NCBI RefSeq assembly: GCF_019968605.1
Contig: NZ_CP082966.1
Location: forward strand, 3,151,501-3,215,500
Reading direction: 5' to 3'
Source: Polaribacter litorisediminis
GTDB taxonomy: Bacteria > Bacteroidota > Bacteroidia > Flavobacteriales > Flavobacteriaceae
Length of the DNA: 64,000 nucleotides
Of the stretch, positions 9,601 through 18,853 are shown piece by piece. Position 1 is the stretch's first letter. Each line of letters begins with the position of its first letter. Under the pieces are notes generated by a model. The model was given only the letters and a program-made list of their open reading frames with translations. It was not told the origin of the DNA and made no database searches. The position numbers and the translations under genes were made by a program.

Positions 9601-10260
9601 CATTTCTTCAGATATCATATCATCCGAATTAATTTTAGCCTGAATATCTCTTAAAAGACTTTCTTCTTTAGATTTTCTATCTGAAATTCCCTGCCCAATT
9701 TTCTTATAGATTTCTTCTCCTGTAATTTGCTCTAGCAGTTTTCCTTTTTCGGGACCTTTCGCTGTTAAAAATGAAGCAAATTCCCCTTGAGCCAGCATTA
9801 CCGATCTTAAAAATTGATTATAATCTAATTGCGTAACCCTTAAAATTTCTTCTTTTAAACTCGTTTTTTGAGTGGCCAGAGTAACCTTACTTGTCAAGTT
9901 TTTTAATCTTACCTCCTCTATAGGCTTGTTTAATTTTTTACCTGCTTTAGAAGCCAAACGCATTCCCCAAAAAGCCTCATAAACCAAATGATCGTTTTCG
10001 AAAGTTACTCTACTAAAAGCATCATTGGCACCATGACTTACCACATCTATTAAACTACCTTTAGAATTCTTAAAACGCGGAACACTTTGATACAGAGCTA
10101 TAGTGATGGCATCTAAAATAGTTGTTTTTCCCGCTCCGGTTGATCCTGTAATTGCAAACAAACCAGCGTCTCTGAATTGCTCGTTTTCAAAATCAATCAG
10201 AATAGGTTTCTCTGATTTTAGTGAATTTATATTTTGTAATTCTATTTTTAAAATTTTCAT
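6607..10260 (-). CDS. sbcC: SbcC, Rad50-like exonuclease ATPase subunit
   Basis: A 1217-residue SMC-like ATPase. The Walker A G-S-T-G-A-G-K-T lies at 39-46, the zinc hook C-S-L-C at about residue 597-600 between two very long coiled coils, the ABC signature S-S-G-G-E-K near 1123 and the Walker B/D-loop F-I-D-E-G-F-G-T-L-D near 1157. It forms with SbcD a double-strand exonuclease and hairpin-cutting endonuclease that removes blocked DNA ends and long palindromes. It lies 11 nt downstream of sbcD in the same operon. Length is a little above E. coli SbcC (1048), the excess being coiled coil. The many short plus-strand ORFs here are antisense to the Lys/Glu-rich coiled coil and are not genes. Confidence 0.97.
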   Translation of the reverse strand: MKILKIELQNINSLKSEKPILIDFENEQFRDAGLFAITGSTGAGKTTILDAITIALYQSVPRFKNSKGSLIDVVSHGANDAFSRVTFENDHLVYEAFWGMRLASKAGKKLNKPIEEVRLKNLTSKVTLATQKTSLKEEILRVTQLDYNQFLRSVMLAQGEFASFLTAKGPEKGKLLEQITGEEIYKKIGQGISDRKSKEESLLRDIQAKINSDDMISEEMKIELNQKDKVLDAEILRTEKEIEAIQFAVNWYVNFKKLATDSVQLEAVDEVLKADFIYHKNDFQLLDIHEKAAQFQELIQNLNRNEKSRTDNINQGIDLKNQLSKLKPQIESIEQQTTKEAISLENSEKEFRDWLPKFDLVTELDSKLKNEAENRKKTSDKLEELIQQISSLKATKAKLSTELNEKKGYIKKGEAYVASHKFLEEVDAQISNWTTDLITLKNNKETVKQNLLFVDSQQKKLEITQSEFLKNKKNLDEKLREIEKDEKEFTLINLALEKHNLTNLLAEKDKVSATESNWKQFQNLSEQYQKEFKEKDASTKRQHAFVKSLESIQKEIIDFEKQIKKQETAVLDAERILNLEKSIAKYEEDRQNLVVGEPCSLCGSTEHPFAVHLDTIGVSKSELEFQNRKIELEKIKESKADLDKKEVSLQTEIVGITKRIKSIVKEITSIELEASKLNMDCELTNKPRIKTVLDASTEKIKLLNIQITSARKLQIQKDKADTILTGKRQSTEALKIKDIAFIEKIKHIELDIQDKQKLIEEGLKSCEILEDSLRVKLSKFEFKVPSIEQTNRFIDEIESEIRRYKIAQKKLDALKANVAVINTNLVNNQKQLEIHFKTEKDCKESIEKSEVTSRYLKNERVAILPMNISVETKRKSLQAVKKQLTDKLEESKKERQNLLDVKTNKEALKIENENAQKKLKEEFIVWSTSLASQLEHSDLNSKQDVENALLHKEDILKYTENKEGLKKRQLRLKTLQETNLKDTADLNASKNFEISEEESKLTLEKLKSKNKDLSTEKGKIFEAFRKDQEIKNRNQEIYKKITNQELICDVWKELFRIIGNSKDAFNTYVQRLTLKHLLDLANIHLLKLNKRYSLKMEEVYKPKEELNFNLIDHYQTDQARLVDTSSGGEKFIISLALALGLSDLASKNVKIDSLFIDEGFGTLDNKTLETVIATLETLQSEGKLIGIISHVENLKERIPTQIKITKKSNGISTVALI

Positions 10261-10271
10261 AACAAAATACC

Positions 10272-11474
10272 TTATTGGTTTTTAACAGTTTGTAAAATTT
10301 CATTAAATGCATCAGATACTTTTGGCTTTTCGGATAAATTGACACCCATTTCTTTACATTTTAATTTAAAGACTTCTGTTGGCAACAATTCTTTAATAGA
10401 TTTTGTATTTTTTAAAAGCTCCTCAATTCCGATATTGGTTTGCTGTTTTTTTAACGATGTTTTTAAAATTTCAAACGAATATTTTTCAGCCTCCTTTTTT
10501 AACGCGTTTGTATTTATAGTATGATTTTCGTTTAAGATGATTTCAACCCAAGGTGTTAACTCATGGGCATTAGAAATAAGATCTGGAAACTTTTCTATGC
10601 ATTCACTCACGGTTCCATTGAGGCAATAAAAATTTCTAAAACAAGGGACTACAACGTCTTTAATCGTTGTTATTTTACTTTCTTCTACCGTTAAAACAAG
10701 TATTTTTTTATCATAATTTACCTCACTAAAACTTAAAATATTTGGTGAACCAGAATAGCGTACTTTTTCATTTCCGCCAATAATTTGTGGTCTATGTAGA
10801 TGCCCTAAAGCAATATAATCAAAATATGTTGGAAAATCTGCTGCGCCAATATGGCCTAAAGTTCCTACATAAATATTTTGTTCACTATCAGAAATGGTAC
10901 CTCCAACTGCAAATAAATGTCCCATGGCAATAACCGGAACCTTTTTTGTATTGATCAATTTACACTGTTCTGCCGCCAATTGATAATGATTAATTAATGC
11001 TGTTTTGTATTTATCAGTTAAATCCTCAAAAGATTCGCCTGCAACGGCACGACGAATATCGCCATCGCGCAAATACGGCACAGCAGCAATAATTACCTTT
11101 TCGTTATCGATATCAATCTCAAAAATCTCATCTACTATATTTTCAGTTGCCTTGCCTACAACTTTTATCGAAAGTACTTCTAGCAATTCTTTTGGTGCAT
11201 TTAAAATGCCTGCAGAATCGTGATTTCCTCCTGTAATCACAATAAATTTACAGGTTGTTGTTTTTAATTTTATTAAAAAGTTATAGTACATTTTCATACT
11301 TTGATTCGATGGTGAACCCGAATCAAAAATATCACCAGAAATTAAAAGCACATCAATTTTTTCCTCGTTGATATAGTTTTCAATCCATTTTAAAAACAAA
11401 GTTTGCTCTTCAAATTGAGAATTTTCATGCAGTCTGTGTCCTAAATGCCAATCTGCGGTGTGAAGTATTTTCAT
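10272..11474 (-). CDS. sbcD: SbcD, Mre11-like nuclease subunit
   Basis: A 400-residue calcineurin-like phosphoesterase. The metal-binding motifs are all present in order: H-T-A-D-W-H-L-G (N-terminus), G-D-I-F-D, G-N-H-D-S, G-H (A-M-G-H) and G-H-L-H. A C-terminal capping domain follows, as in SbcD. It supplies the Mn-dependent nuclease of the SbcCD complex. It is the first gene of the sbcDC pair. The pair sits between two acyl-CoA metabolic modules on the same strand, which is not a functional grouping I can explain. The 247 nt upstream contain a hairpin but no gene. Confidence 0.97.
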   Translation of the reverse strand: MKILHTADWHLGHRLHENSQFEEQTLFLKWIENYINEEKIDVLLISGDIFDSGSPSNQSMKMYYNFLIKLKTTTCKFIVITGGNHDSAGILNAPKELLEVLSIKVVGKATENIVDEIFEIDIDNEKVIIAAVPYLRDGDIRRAVAGESFEDLTDKYKTALINHYQLAAEQCKLINTKKVPVIAMGHLFAVGGTISDSEQNIYVGTLGHIGAADFPTYFDYIALGHLHRPQIIGGNEKVRYSGSPNILSFSEVNYDKKILVLTVEESKITTIKDVVVPCFRNFYCLNGTVSECIEKFPDLISNAHELTPWVEIILNENHTINTNALKKEAEKYSFEILKTSLKKQQTNIGIEELLKNTKSIKELLPTEVFKLKCKEMGVNLSEKPKVSDAFNEILQTVKNQ

Positions 11475-11533
11475 AAAGTTATTGGGGTTTTTCTAGCTTA
11501 TTTTTTTATTTGATACGACTGTTTAACAACCAT

Positions 11534-11558
11534 AAATCATCCTTAAATAGGATGATTT
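11534..11558. terminator. Hairpin between SDR gene and sbcD
   Basis: A 10-bp perfect stem AAATCATCCT / AGGATGATTT with a 5-nt loop TAAAT. It lies downstream of the minus-strand SDR gene and 60 nt upstream of the sbcD start. No clear U-run follows on the minus strand, so it may be a weak terminator or a transcript-end structure. The remaining 11475-11721 gap is AT-rich with no gene visible. Confidence 0.45.
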
Positions 11559-11721
11559 TAGATAAAAACAAAGAATTGAAAATTGATGTTTTTACCCGCT
11601 ATTTTTAGATCTCAAAAATACTTAAAGTTTTAAAAAATTAACTATTATTTTTATGCACATCCAAATACTAACCTTGTTTCTAATGGATAAATTTTATTGA
11701 TTTTAAGAAAATATATAATTT

Positions 11722-12495
11722 TTAACCCGCAATCATATAACCTCCATCGGCTGTATACACGCCACCTGTCATATAATTGCCAGCATCCGAAGCCAACAAA
11801 CAGGCCAAACCTACCATTTCTTCTGGCATTCCCATTCTACCACTCGGAATTGATTTTTCTAACTTATGCAGCATTTTTTCGTTTTGCCATAGCGCTGCGC
11901 TAAATTTTGTTTTAATCAATCCTGGGCAAATTGCGTTCGCCTTTACACCATATTGCCCCCATTCTTTTGCTTGATTTTTTGTCAGCATTAAAATTGCAGC
12001 TTTACTTGTACTATAAATTCCTAGGCCAAAGCCTGGCGTTAAAGCTTCTACGGATGCTATATTAATAATACTTCCTTTTTTGTTCGTTTTAAAATGTGGT
12101 AACACCAAGTTAGACAAAGACCAAGGTGCTTTAACATTAACCTCCATAATTTTATCAAAAATTGCTGGATCTACTTCTTCAATCGGACTATACACCGGGT
12201 TAATTGCAGCATTATTTACCAAAATATCAATACGCCCAAAAGCTTCAATTGTTTTCGATATCAGATTTTTACGTTGTTCTTCTTTCCCAATATGACAGGC
12301 AATTGAGATTGCTTTCAAACCTTCCGCTTTAAACTCTTTAACCACTTCATCACAGGCTTCTTGGCTTCTGCTAGAAATTACAACTTGTGCGCCATTTTGT
12401 GCCAATCCTTTTGCAATGGCCTTTCCGATTCCTTTGCTAGAACCCGTGATAATGGCAACCTTATTTTCTAAATTAAATTGTAGTTTTACATTCAT
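11722..12495 (-). CDS. SDR family oxidoreductase
   Basis: A 257-residue classical SDR. Motifs: T-G-S-S-K-G-I-G at the N-terminus, N-N-A-A in the central region, catalytic Ser in I-A-S-V-E, Y-S-T-S-K as the Tyr/Lys pair, and T-A-D-G-G-Y near the C-terminus. An Arg in S-S-R-S after beta-2 points to NADP (family rule). It overlaps the stop/start junction with the 604-residue acyl-CoA dehydrogenase gene by one nucleotide, so the two are co-translated and probably act on the same acyl-CoA or carbonyl chain. Its substrate cannot be told from sequence. It is only a distant relative of the SDR near 3.5 kb. Confidence 0.9.
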   Translation of the reverse strand: MNVKLQFNLENKVAIITGSSKGIGKAIAKGLAQNGAQVVISSRSQEACDEVVKEFKAEGLKAISIACHIGKEEQRKNLISKTIEAFGRIDILVNNAAINPVYSPIEEVDPAIFDKIMEVNVKAPWSLSNLVLPHFKTNKKGSIINIASVEALTPGFGLGIYSTSKAAILMLTKNQAKEWGQYGVKANAICPGLIKTKFSAALWQNEKMLHKLEKSIPSGRMGMPEEMVGLACLLASDAGNYMTGGVYTADGGYMIAG

Positions 12496-14309
12496 TATAA
12501 AATATATTCTTTATCATTTTTAATGGTTAAAACTTCATTATTCATTAAAGATTCTGCTAGTGCATTTGTTTTCGGAACTTCATATTTAAAGTAGAATTTC
12601 ATGGTATGAATTTTACTTTCATAAAAAATTGCTGAATATTTTCTATCCGTATTAATTAAGTTATCTGAAGCATCGACAGCCATTTCTAACCATAACCAAC
12701 CTAAAACCACAATACTCATATACTCCATAAACAAATTAGCGTCTGCCAAATAGCGCTCGTAATTTCCCTCTTTAGCAAAAGGCATTAATTTACCCAATAT
12801 TTTTTGAGAAAGCTGTAATTTATTACCTAAAGTAGTTGCGTATGATTTTAAATCTTCATGATTTGAAGCAGCAATAATTGTTTTCAAAATTTCTGCGGAT
12901 AGCAATTCTAAACCCATACCATTTTGTAGCGTAACTTTTCTACCCAACAAATCTTGTGATTGAATTCCTGTTGTACCTTCATATAAGGCCATAATTCGAA
13001 TATCTCTATAATATTGTTGTAAAGAAAAATCGGTACAAAAACCATAACCTCCTAAAACTTGCAAACCATTATCGACTGATTCTGCTCCTGCTTCTGATGG
13101 ATATGTTTTTACAATAGGAATAATCATTTCTAACAATAAATGATACTTTTCTTTCTCTTCTTTTGAGGTTGCTGTGGTTACAATATCATGATATTTTGCA
13201 GCCAACATAACCAAACTTAAAGCCCCTTCTACAATCGATTTTTGCAACAATAACATCCTTCTAACATCTGGATGTTCTATAATTAAACTCTGTTTTTCAG
13301 TCGGGTTTTTCTTTCCATCGGCAGATAATTTTCTTCCCTGAGGTCTTTCATTGGCATATTGCAAGGATGTTCTGTAGGCAGCCATTGCAATCGCTGCAGC
13401 TCCTCTGCCCACAGCAATTCTAGCACCATTCATCATTAAAAACATTTGATTTAAACCCTTATGTTCTTCACCAACAAGCCAACCTCTGCAATCGTCTTGA
13501 TCTCCAAAACCTAAATGCGTGGTGCAATACCCTTTTTGCCCCATTTTCTGAAAATCGGCAACCGTCATAACATCATTATATGTTAAAGATCCATCAGGTT
13601 TTAGTCTGTTTTTTGGAACAACAAACAAAGATATTCCTTTGGTTCCTTGAGGAGCCCCTTCAATTCTTGCCAAGACCAAATGCACAATATTTTCTGCAAA
13701 TTGATGATCGCCGCCAGAAATAAATATTTTCTGACCCGTAATTTTATAAAATCCGTCTTCGGTTGGCGTTGCTTTTGTGGTAATATCAGAAAGTGAACTT
13801 CCTGCCTGTGGCTCTGTTAAACACATGGTACCTCCCCAAACTCCTGATAACATATTCGGAACATAGGTCTCTTTTAAAGCATCTGCACCAAATTCTATGA
13901 TTAATTCTGCAGCGCCTAAAGTTAAACTAGGATACCCTGGTAAATGATTATTTGCAGCATCCATAATATATAAAGCCGCATGAAAAACAGATGATGGAAT
14001 CTGTAAACCTCCATCCTCATAATCAAAAAGGGCGGCAATAATGCCCATTTCTCCCGATTGATGCATCACTTTTTGAACTTGCTTATGAACAATAACAGTT
14101 CCATCCTTATGATAAGCCGGAGTTTCATCCATTTCTTTAAAATAGGGATATAACTCTCTGTCAGAAAATTCTTTGACAGAATCTATAAACAAGTCTAAAG
14201 ACTCCATATCATGTTCTTGAAATCTTTCTCTTGATAGTAAATTTTCTAATTTATGAATATCATAAAGAATATATTTTAGTGTTTCTATGTCGACATACTT
14301 TTTTGGCAT
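12495..14309 (-). CDS. Acyl-CoA dehydrogenase, 600-residue class (DmdC-like)
   Basis: A 604-residue flavoprotein of the long ACAD class, with an extra N-terminal segment, the ACAD core (M-C-L-T-E-P-Q-A-G-S-S-L-S-D) and a C-terminal extra domain. The catalytic glutamate is present in A-L-Y-E-G-T-T-G-I-Q near residue 440. This class includes 3-methylmercaptopropionyl-CoA dehydrogenase (DmdC) and several FadE-like enzymes, so the substrate could be a fatty acyl-CoA or a sulfur compound; sequence alone does not decide. It oxidises acyl-CoA to enoyl-CoA and passes electrons to ETF. It is first in a two-gene unit with the SDR. The gap upstream to merR contains a 9-bp hairpin. Confidence 0.9.
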   Translation of the reverse strand: MPKKYVDIETLKYILYDIHKLENLLSRERFQEHDMESLDLFIDSVKEFSDRELYPYFKEMDETPAYHKDGTVIVHKQVQKVMHQSGEMGIIAALFDYEDGGLQIPSSVFHAALYIMDAANNHLPGYPSLTLGAAELIIEFGADALKETYVPNMLSGVWGGTMCLTEPQAGSSLSDITTKATPTEDGFYKITGQKIFISGGDHQFAENIVHLVLARIEGAPQGTKGISLFVVPKNRLKPDGSLTYNDVMTVADFQKMGQKGYCTTHLGFGDQDDCRGWLVGEEHKGLNQMFLMMNGARIAVGRGAAAIAMAAYRTSLQYANERPQGRKLSADGKKNPTEKQSLIIEHPDVRRMLLLQKSIVEGALSLVMLAAKYHDIVTTATSKEEKEKYHLLLEMIIPIVKTYPSEAGAESVDNGLQVLGGYGFCTDFSLQQYYRDIRIMALYEGTTGIQSQDLLGRKVTLQNGMGLELLSAEILKTIIAASNHEDLKSYATTLGNKLQLSQKILGKLMPFAKEGNYERYLADANLFMEYMSIVVLGWLWLEMAVDASDNLINTDRKYSAIFYESKIHTMKFYFKYEVPKTNALAESLMNNEVLTIKNDKEYIL

Positions 14310-14420
14310 TTTCTTAAAATTTTAGCGTGAATATTTAGAAATTCTGATTGAACAGCTTCTATATCTTCAAATATACTAAAAATTACTATGCACGCATAAC
14401 AAAATAGAAAAACTATGCAT

Positions 14421-14447
14421 TCTCAAGTAGATACAATTTACTTGAGA
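14421..14447. terminator. Hairpin downstream of merR
   Basis: A perfect 9-bp inverted repeat TCTCAAGTA / TACTTGAGA with a 9-nt loop, placed 24 nt beyond the minus-strand merR stop and upstream of the acyl-CoA dehydrogenase gene. A short U-rich tract (GTTTTTC) follows about 9 nt later on the minus strand. It probably separates the two transcripts; the terminator call is tentative because the U-run is not adjacent. Confidence 0.45.
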
Positions 14448-14470
14448 AATTCATGATATGAATTTAAATC

Positions 14471-14800
14471 TTAAAGTTGATTCTTAATTTTTTGTAGTTC
14501 TGCCCTCACTGCTTCTAGTCTACTAATAATTTCGTGAGTATTATACACCCCTTCAGGATTTTTTTTGAGTTTCTGTTTTGCGCCTTCTAAAGTAAAACCG
14601 CGCTCTTTGACTAAATTGAAAATTAATTTGAAGTTTTTTATATCCTCTTGCGTAAAAAGTCGATTCCCTTTCGCATTTTTTTTTGGCTTAATAATCGAAA
14701 ATTCTTTCTCCCAAAAACGCACCAAAGAAGTATTTACCTTAAAGGCTTCGGCAACTTCTCCTATTTTATAATATCGCTTTTCGGGTAGATCTATGTGCAT
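14471..14800 (-). CDS. MerR family transcriptional regulator
   Basis: A 109-residue protein with an N-terminal winged HTH of the MerR type (residues 8-75: Y-Y-K-I-G-E-V-A-E-A-F, then S-L-V-R-F-W-E-K-E-F and the R-L-F-T-Q-E-D-I wing helix) and a short C-terminal coiled coil. There is no ligand-binding domain and no Cys, so it is not a metal sensor of the classic kind. Conserved small MerR proteins of this sort sit beside the M23 peptidase and alaS in flavobacteria; target genes are unknown. The ATG is preceded by a perfect octamer tandem repeat that starts 1 nt upstream, where a leader would normally be, so expression could depend on repeat number (inference). Confidence 0.9.
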   Translation of the reverse strand: MHIDLPEKRYYKIGEVAEAFKVNTSLVRFWEKEFSIIKPKKNAKGNRLFTQEDIKNFKLIFNLVKERGFTLEGAKQKLKKNPEGVYNTHEIISRLEAVRAELQKIKNQL

Positions 14801-14801
14801 T

Positions 14802-14845
14802 ATTGTGTAATTGTGTAATTGTGTAATTGTGTAATTGTGTAATTG
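14802..14845. repeat. Tandem octamer repeat, 5.5 copies
   Basis: The unit ATTGTGTA (TACACAAT on the merR coding strand) is repeated five full times plus a half copy with no mismatch, 44 nt in total. It occupies the whole immediate upstream leader of merR, one nucleotide away from its start codon. Such simple repeats change length by slippage. Eight is not a multiple of three, but the repeat is non-coding here, so any effect would be on promoter spacing or the mRNA leader. Confidence 0.9.
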
Positions 14846-14892
14846 AAAAATACGCTTAAACTATTCAACAATTAACCATTTTCACAAAATTA

Positions 14893-15855
14893 TTAATCGT
14901 AAGATTGGCTTTCTTCAGATGCCTGTTGCAGGTTTGCAAATTCCCCTAAAGACAAATCTCCATAATAAAAATTAATAGGATTTAACGCAATATTATTTTT
15001 ATGAACTTCATAGTGTAAATGAGGGGCAACCGATAAACCTGTATTACCAACATAACCAATTAAATCTCCACGCTTAATATCTTGTCCTCGTTTTACAACC
15101 ATTTTACTTAAATGCGCATAAATAGTTTTATAACCATAGCCATGGTCTATATAAATTACATTTCCAAAAGTACTGCTTCTTTGGGCTCTGTATATTTCTC
15201 CATTTCCAGATGCATAAACTGGGGTTCCTTTGGGTGCCGTAAAATCCATTCCTTTATGAAACTTATTAATTTTTAAAATAGGATGCATTCTCATTTTGTA
15301 ACCAGAAGCTACATAAAAATCTCCTTTTTTAATAGGTAAAATTGCAGGGATAGAAGCCAACATAGCTTCTTTTTCTTTTGCTAAAGCAACTATTTCATCT
15401 AAAGATTTAGATTGCACAACCATTTGTTTTGATAAAATATCTACTTCTTTGGTTAATTTTGTGATCAAATTAGAGTTGTCAAATCCTTCTAAATTTTTAT
15501 ACCTATTTACGCCTCCAAAACCCGCCTTACGTTGCTCTTCTGGTATAGGATTTGCCTCGAAATAACTTCTATAAATATTATTATCTCTTTCTTGTAGCTG
15601 TGTTAAAATTTTAGAGCTTTCCTCTAATCTTTTATCAATCAACTTATAATGAAATTGAAGGTTTTCTAGTTCTCTTTTTTGAGCACGTTCAGACGGTGAT
15701 GTAATAATTTGACTAAAACCAATGAATCCAAAAAAGGCAATTAATATAACACCTAAAAAAATAAAAAGTACTCTTCTGTAATGATCACTCTTTTTTACAG
15801 TAATTTTTCTGTAAGAAAGCGTATCCTCATCATAATAATATTTTACTTTTGCCAT
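14893..15855 (-). CDS. M23 family metallopeptidase (membrane-anchored)
   Basis: A 320-residue bitopic protein: short cytoplasmic N-terminus, membrane helix at about 29-48, a coiled-coil region (about 55-165), and a C-terminal LytM/M23 domain. Zinc ligands are visible in F-H-K-G-M-D-F and in H-L-H-Y-E-V-H, and the K-G-T-P-V-Y-A-S-G-N-G-E strand is characteristic. All catalytic residues appear intact, so it should cut peptidoglycan cross-links in the periplasm, although some relatives act mainly as hydrolase activators. It lies upstream of merR in the same direction and is divergent from alaS. About 160 nt with no gene separate it from alaS. Confidence 0.93.
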   Translation of the reverse strand: MAKVKYYYDEDTLSYRKITVKKSDHYRRVLFIFLGVILIAFFGFIGFSQIITSPSERAQKRELENLQFHYKLIDKRLEESSKILTQLQERDNNIYRSYFEANPIPEEQRKAGFGGVNRYKNLEGFDNSNLITKLTKEVDILSKQMVVQSKSLDEIVALAKEKEAMLASIPAILPIKKGDFYVASGYKMRMHPILKINKFHKGMDFTAPKGTPVYASGNGEIYRAQRSSTFGNVIYIDHGYGYKTIYAHLSKMVVKRGQDIKRGDLIGYVGNTGLSVAPHLHYEVHKNNIALNPINFYYGDLSLGEFANLQQASEESQSYD

Positions 15856-16014
15856 ATTGATAAATGTACTATTTTTGTTGTATTAGCGGTTTAATTTGAT
15901 AAAACTTAGGTACAATAACATGTAAATTTACAAAATGTTTTACAACTGCTTTTTTTAAGCTCTTTTTTTTAAAAATAAATTAACATAATTCCACTTATTG
16001 GAAACTTCTCATAT

Positions 16015-18633
16015 ATGAAATCTCAAGATATCCGTGCTACTTTTTTAGACTTTTTTCAAAAAAAATCACATTTAGTTGTTCCTTCTGCACCCATGGTAAC
16101 CAAAGATGATCCAACATTAATGTTTGTAAATTCTGGGATGGCTCCTTTTAAAGAATATTTTTTAGGTAACGGAATACCAAAAAGTAACAGAATTACAGAT
16201 TCTCAAAAATGTTTGCGTGTTTCTGGCAAACACAACGATTTAGAAGAAGTGGGCTACGATACTTATCATCATACTTTGTTTGAAATGTTAGGAAATTGGT
16301 CTTTTGGTGATTACTTTAAGAAAGAAGCAATTGGTTGGGCCTGGGAATTACTGACCGAAGTTTACAAGATTGATAAAGATATTTTATATGTAACCGTTTT
16401 TGAAGGTAGCAATGATGCTGATAATTTAAAAATGGACACAGAAGCATTCGATTTATGGAAAGAATTTATTGCTGAAGATAGAATTCTAAAAGGCAATAAA
16501 AAAGATAATTTCTGGGAAATGGGCGAACAAGGGCCTTGCGGACCTTGCTCTGAAATTCATGTAGATATTCGTTCTGCAGAAGAAAAAGCCAAAGTAGATG
16601 GCCGAACATTAATCAACGAAGATCATCCTCAAGTAGTAGAAATCTGGAATTTGGTTTTTATGCAATACAATCGCAAAGCAAACGGTTCTTTAGAAGAATT
16701 ACCGCACAAACATATCGATACCGGAATGGGTTTTGAACGTTTGTGTATGGTTTTACAAGGCGTGCAATCTAATTACGATACCGATGTTTTTACACCCATT
16801 ATTAGAGAAATAGAAACCATTACAAATACCAAGTATGGCTCTAATAAGGAACAAGATATTGCCACACGTGTAATTGCCGATCATGTTAGAGCTGTTGCTT
16901 TTTCTATTGCCGATGGCCAGTTACCTAGCAACACCGGAGCTGGTTATGTAATTCGTAGAATTTTACGACGAGCCGTTCGTTATGGATTTACATTTTTAAA
17001 TAAAAAAGAACCATTTATTTATAGATTGGTGAATGTTTTAAGCAGCAAAATGGGAACTGCTTTCCCTGAATTAAAGGGTCAAAAACAACTAATTGAAAAT
17101 GTAATTAAGGAAGAGGAAACTTCTTTTTTAAGAACTTTAGAACAAGGTTTGGTTTTGTTAGATGGTATTATAGCAAGTTCAAAAACCAAAAAAATTGCAG
17201 GTCATAAAGTATTTGAATTGTATGATACTTTCGGATTTCCGATAGATTTAACGGCTTTAATTTTATCTGAAAAAAATTATACTTTAGATGAAAAAGGTTT
17301 TGAAGAAGAATTACAAAAGCAAAAAAATAGGTCGCGTGCTGCCAGTGAAATGAGTACAGAAGATTGGACAATTTTAGTGGAGGATGCAGTTGAAGAATTT
17401 GTAGGATATGATTTACTAGAAGCGAATGTAAAACTAACCAGATACAGAAAAGTAACTTCTAAAAAAGATGGAGAAATGTATCAATTGGTCTTTAATTTAA
17501 CTCCTTTTTACCCTGAAGGTGGAGGTCAAATTGGCGACAAAGGATATTTAGAAGATACGCATGGAGATATTATTTACATCCTAGACACCAAAAAAGAAAA
17601 CAACGTAATCATCCATTTCACTAAAAACCTTCCTAATTATTTAGATACTAGTTTTAAAGCTATTGTTGATGCAAAACATCGCTCTAAAACAGAAAGCAAC
17701 CATACAGCGACGCATTTATTACATCAAGCTTTAAGAGAAGTTTTAGGAACTCATGTAACCCAAAAAGGTTCTGCCGTAAACTCAAAATATGTACGTTTTG
17801 ATTTTTCTCATTTTTCTAAAATGTCTTCGGATGAAATTCAAGATGTAGAAAATTTTGTAAATGCTCGTATTTCTGGAAAACTACCTTTAGTTGAAAAGAG
17901 AAATATACCCATGCAACAAGCAATTGATGATGGTGCAATGGCTTTGTTTGGAGAAAAATATGGAGACACCGTAAGAGCCATTCAATTTGGAAAATCGGTA
18001 GAATTGTGCGGTGGAACACATGTAAAAAATACTAGTGATATTTGGCATTTTAAAATAAAATCTGAAAGTGCAGTTGCGGCCGGCATTAGAAGAATTGAAG
18101 CGATTACCAAAGACGCTGTTAAAGATTTCTACACCGAAAATAACAGTGTTTTAGTAGCAGTAAAAGAACTTTTAAACAACGCAAAAAATCCATTAAAAGC
18201 AGTTCAAAAATTACAGGACGAAAATATAGCTTTGCAAAAACAAGTGGAACAATTATTAAAAGAAAAAGCTCAAAATTTATCCGGAGAAATTAAAAATCAA
18301 TTACAAGAAATTAATGGGGTTCAATTTTTAGCAACAAAAATAGATTTAGATGCAAACGGAATAAAAAATTTAGCATTTGCCATCGGTAAAGAATATCAAA
18401 ATTTATTTTTATTATTTGCAACCGCTCCATCAAAAGACAAAGCAATGCTAACATGTTACATTTCTAAAGAGTTGGCAAATGAGCGCGGTTATAATGCCGG
18501 AACTGTCGTAAGAGAATTAGGAAAACTAATACATGGTGGCGGAGGTGGTCAAAATTTCTTTGCTACTGCTGGCGGTAAAAATCCTGGCGGAATCCCTAAA
18601 GCTTTAGAAAAAGCAAAAGATTATTTGGTGTAA
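16015..18633 (+). CDS. alaS: Alanine--tRNA ligase
   Basis: The 872-residue enzyme charges tRNA-Ala. It has the class II core (N-terminal, with [10 protein letters not shown] and G-N-W-S-F-G-D-Y-F), the tRNA-recognition region, the editing domain with H-T-A-T-H-L-L-H and C-G-G-T-H metal-binding motifs, and the C-terminal oligomerisation domain ending in the Gly-rich [14 protein letters not shown]. Length matches the family (about 870). The start ATG follows an A/T-rich leader. It is monocistronic as far as seen; a small ORF follows the stop. Confidence 0.98.
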   Translation: MKSQDIRATFLDFFQKKSHLVVPSAPMVTKDDPTLMFVNSGMAPFKEYFLGNGIPKSNRITDSQKCLRVSGKHNDLEEVGYDTYHHTLFEMLGNWSFGDYFKKEAIGWAWELLTEVYKIDKDILYVTVFEGSNDADNLKMDTEAFDLWKEFIAEDRILKGNKKDNFWEMGEQGPCGPCSEIHVDIRSAEEKAKVDGRTLINEDHPQVVEIWNLVFMQYNRKANGSLEELPHKHIDTGMGFERLCMVLQGVQSNYDTDVFTPIIREIETITNTKYGSNKEQDIATRVIADHVRAVAFSIADGQLPSNTGAGYVIRRILRRAVRYGFTFLNKKEPFIYRLVNVLSSKMGTAFPELKGQKQLIENVIKEEETSFLRTLEQGLVLLDGIIASSKTKKIAGHKVFELYDTFGFPIDLTALILSEKNYTLDEKGFEEELQKQKNRSRAASEMSTEDWTILVEDAVEEFVGYDLLEANVKLTRYRKVTSKKDGEMYQLVFNLTPFYPEGGGQIGDKGYLEDTHGDIIYILDTKKENNVIIHFTKNLPNYLDTSFKAIVDAKHRSKTESNHTATHLLHQALREVLGTHVTQKGSAVNSKYVRFDFSHFSKMSSDEIQDVENFVNARISGKLPLVEKRNIPMQQAIDDGAMALFGEKYGDTVRAIQFGKSVELCGGTHVKNTSDIWHFKIKSESAVAAGIRRIEAITKDAVKDFYTENNSVLVAVKELLNNAKNPLKAVQKLQDENIALQKQVEQLLKEKAQNLSGEIKNQLQEINGVQFLATKIDLDANGIKNLAFAIGKEYQNLFLLFATAPSKDKAMLTCYISKELANERGYNAGTVVRELGKLIHGGGGGQNFFATAGGKNPGGIPKALEKAKDYLV

Positions 18634-18650
18634 TTTTTAAATACGTTCAT

Positions 18651-18770
18651 TTGAAAACAAATCGACAGAAATTGATATTTGCTCTAGTAGTTACCATCGC
18701 TATCCTTGTATTAATACTTTCGGGTATCGGAATTTGGAGAACAAGTTTATTTCTATTTGATCATCAGTAA
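18651..18770 (+). CDS. Possible small membrane peptide (39 aa, TTG start)
   Basis: A 40-codon frame opens 17 nt after the alaS stop, beginning with TTG. It encodes a basic N-terminus (L-K-T-N-R-Q-K) and one long hydrophobic helix (about residues 8-26) and ends in D-H-Q. The charge pattern is that of a single-pass membrane peptide or the start of a lost larger gene. No ATG exists in frame. I do not recognise it; a chance ORF is possible. The 83 nt between its stop and the LRR-kinase start hold no other feature I can support. Confidence 0.3.
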   Translation: MKTNRQKLIFALVVTIAILVLILSGIGIWRTSLFLFDHQ

Positions 18771-18853
18771 TTGTTAAGCATCTATAACAATTCATTGTCT
18801 TTACTGATAATAAGGCGCAATAATAGTTATATTCGCAAACTATTATTTGATGC

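Noticed and set aside
14802..14845. CRISPR-like array
   Set aside because: The repeats are 8 nt with no spacers, so it is a simple tandem repeat.
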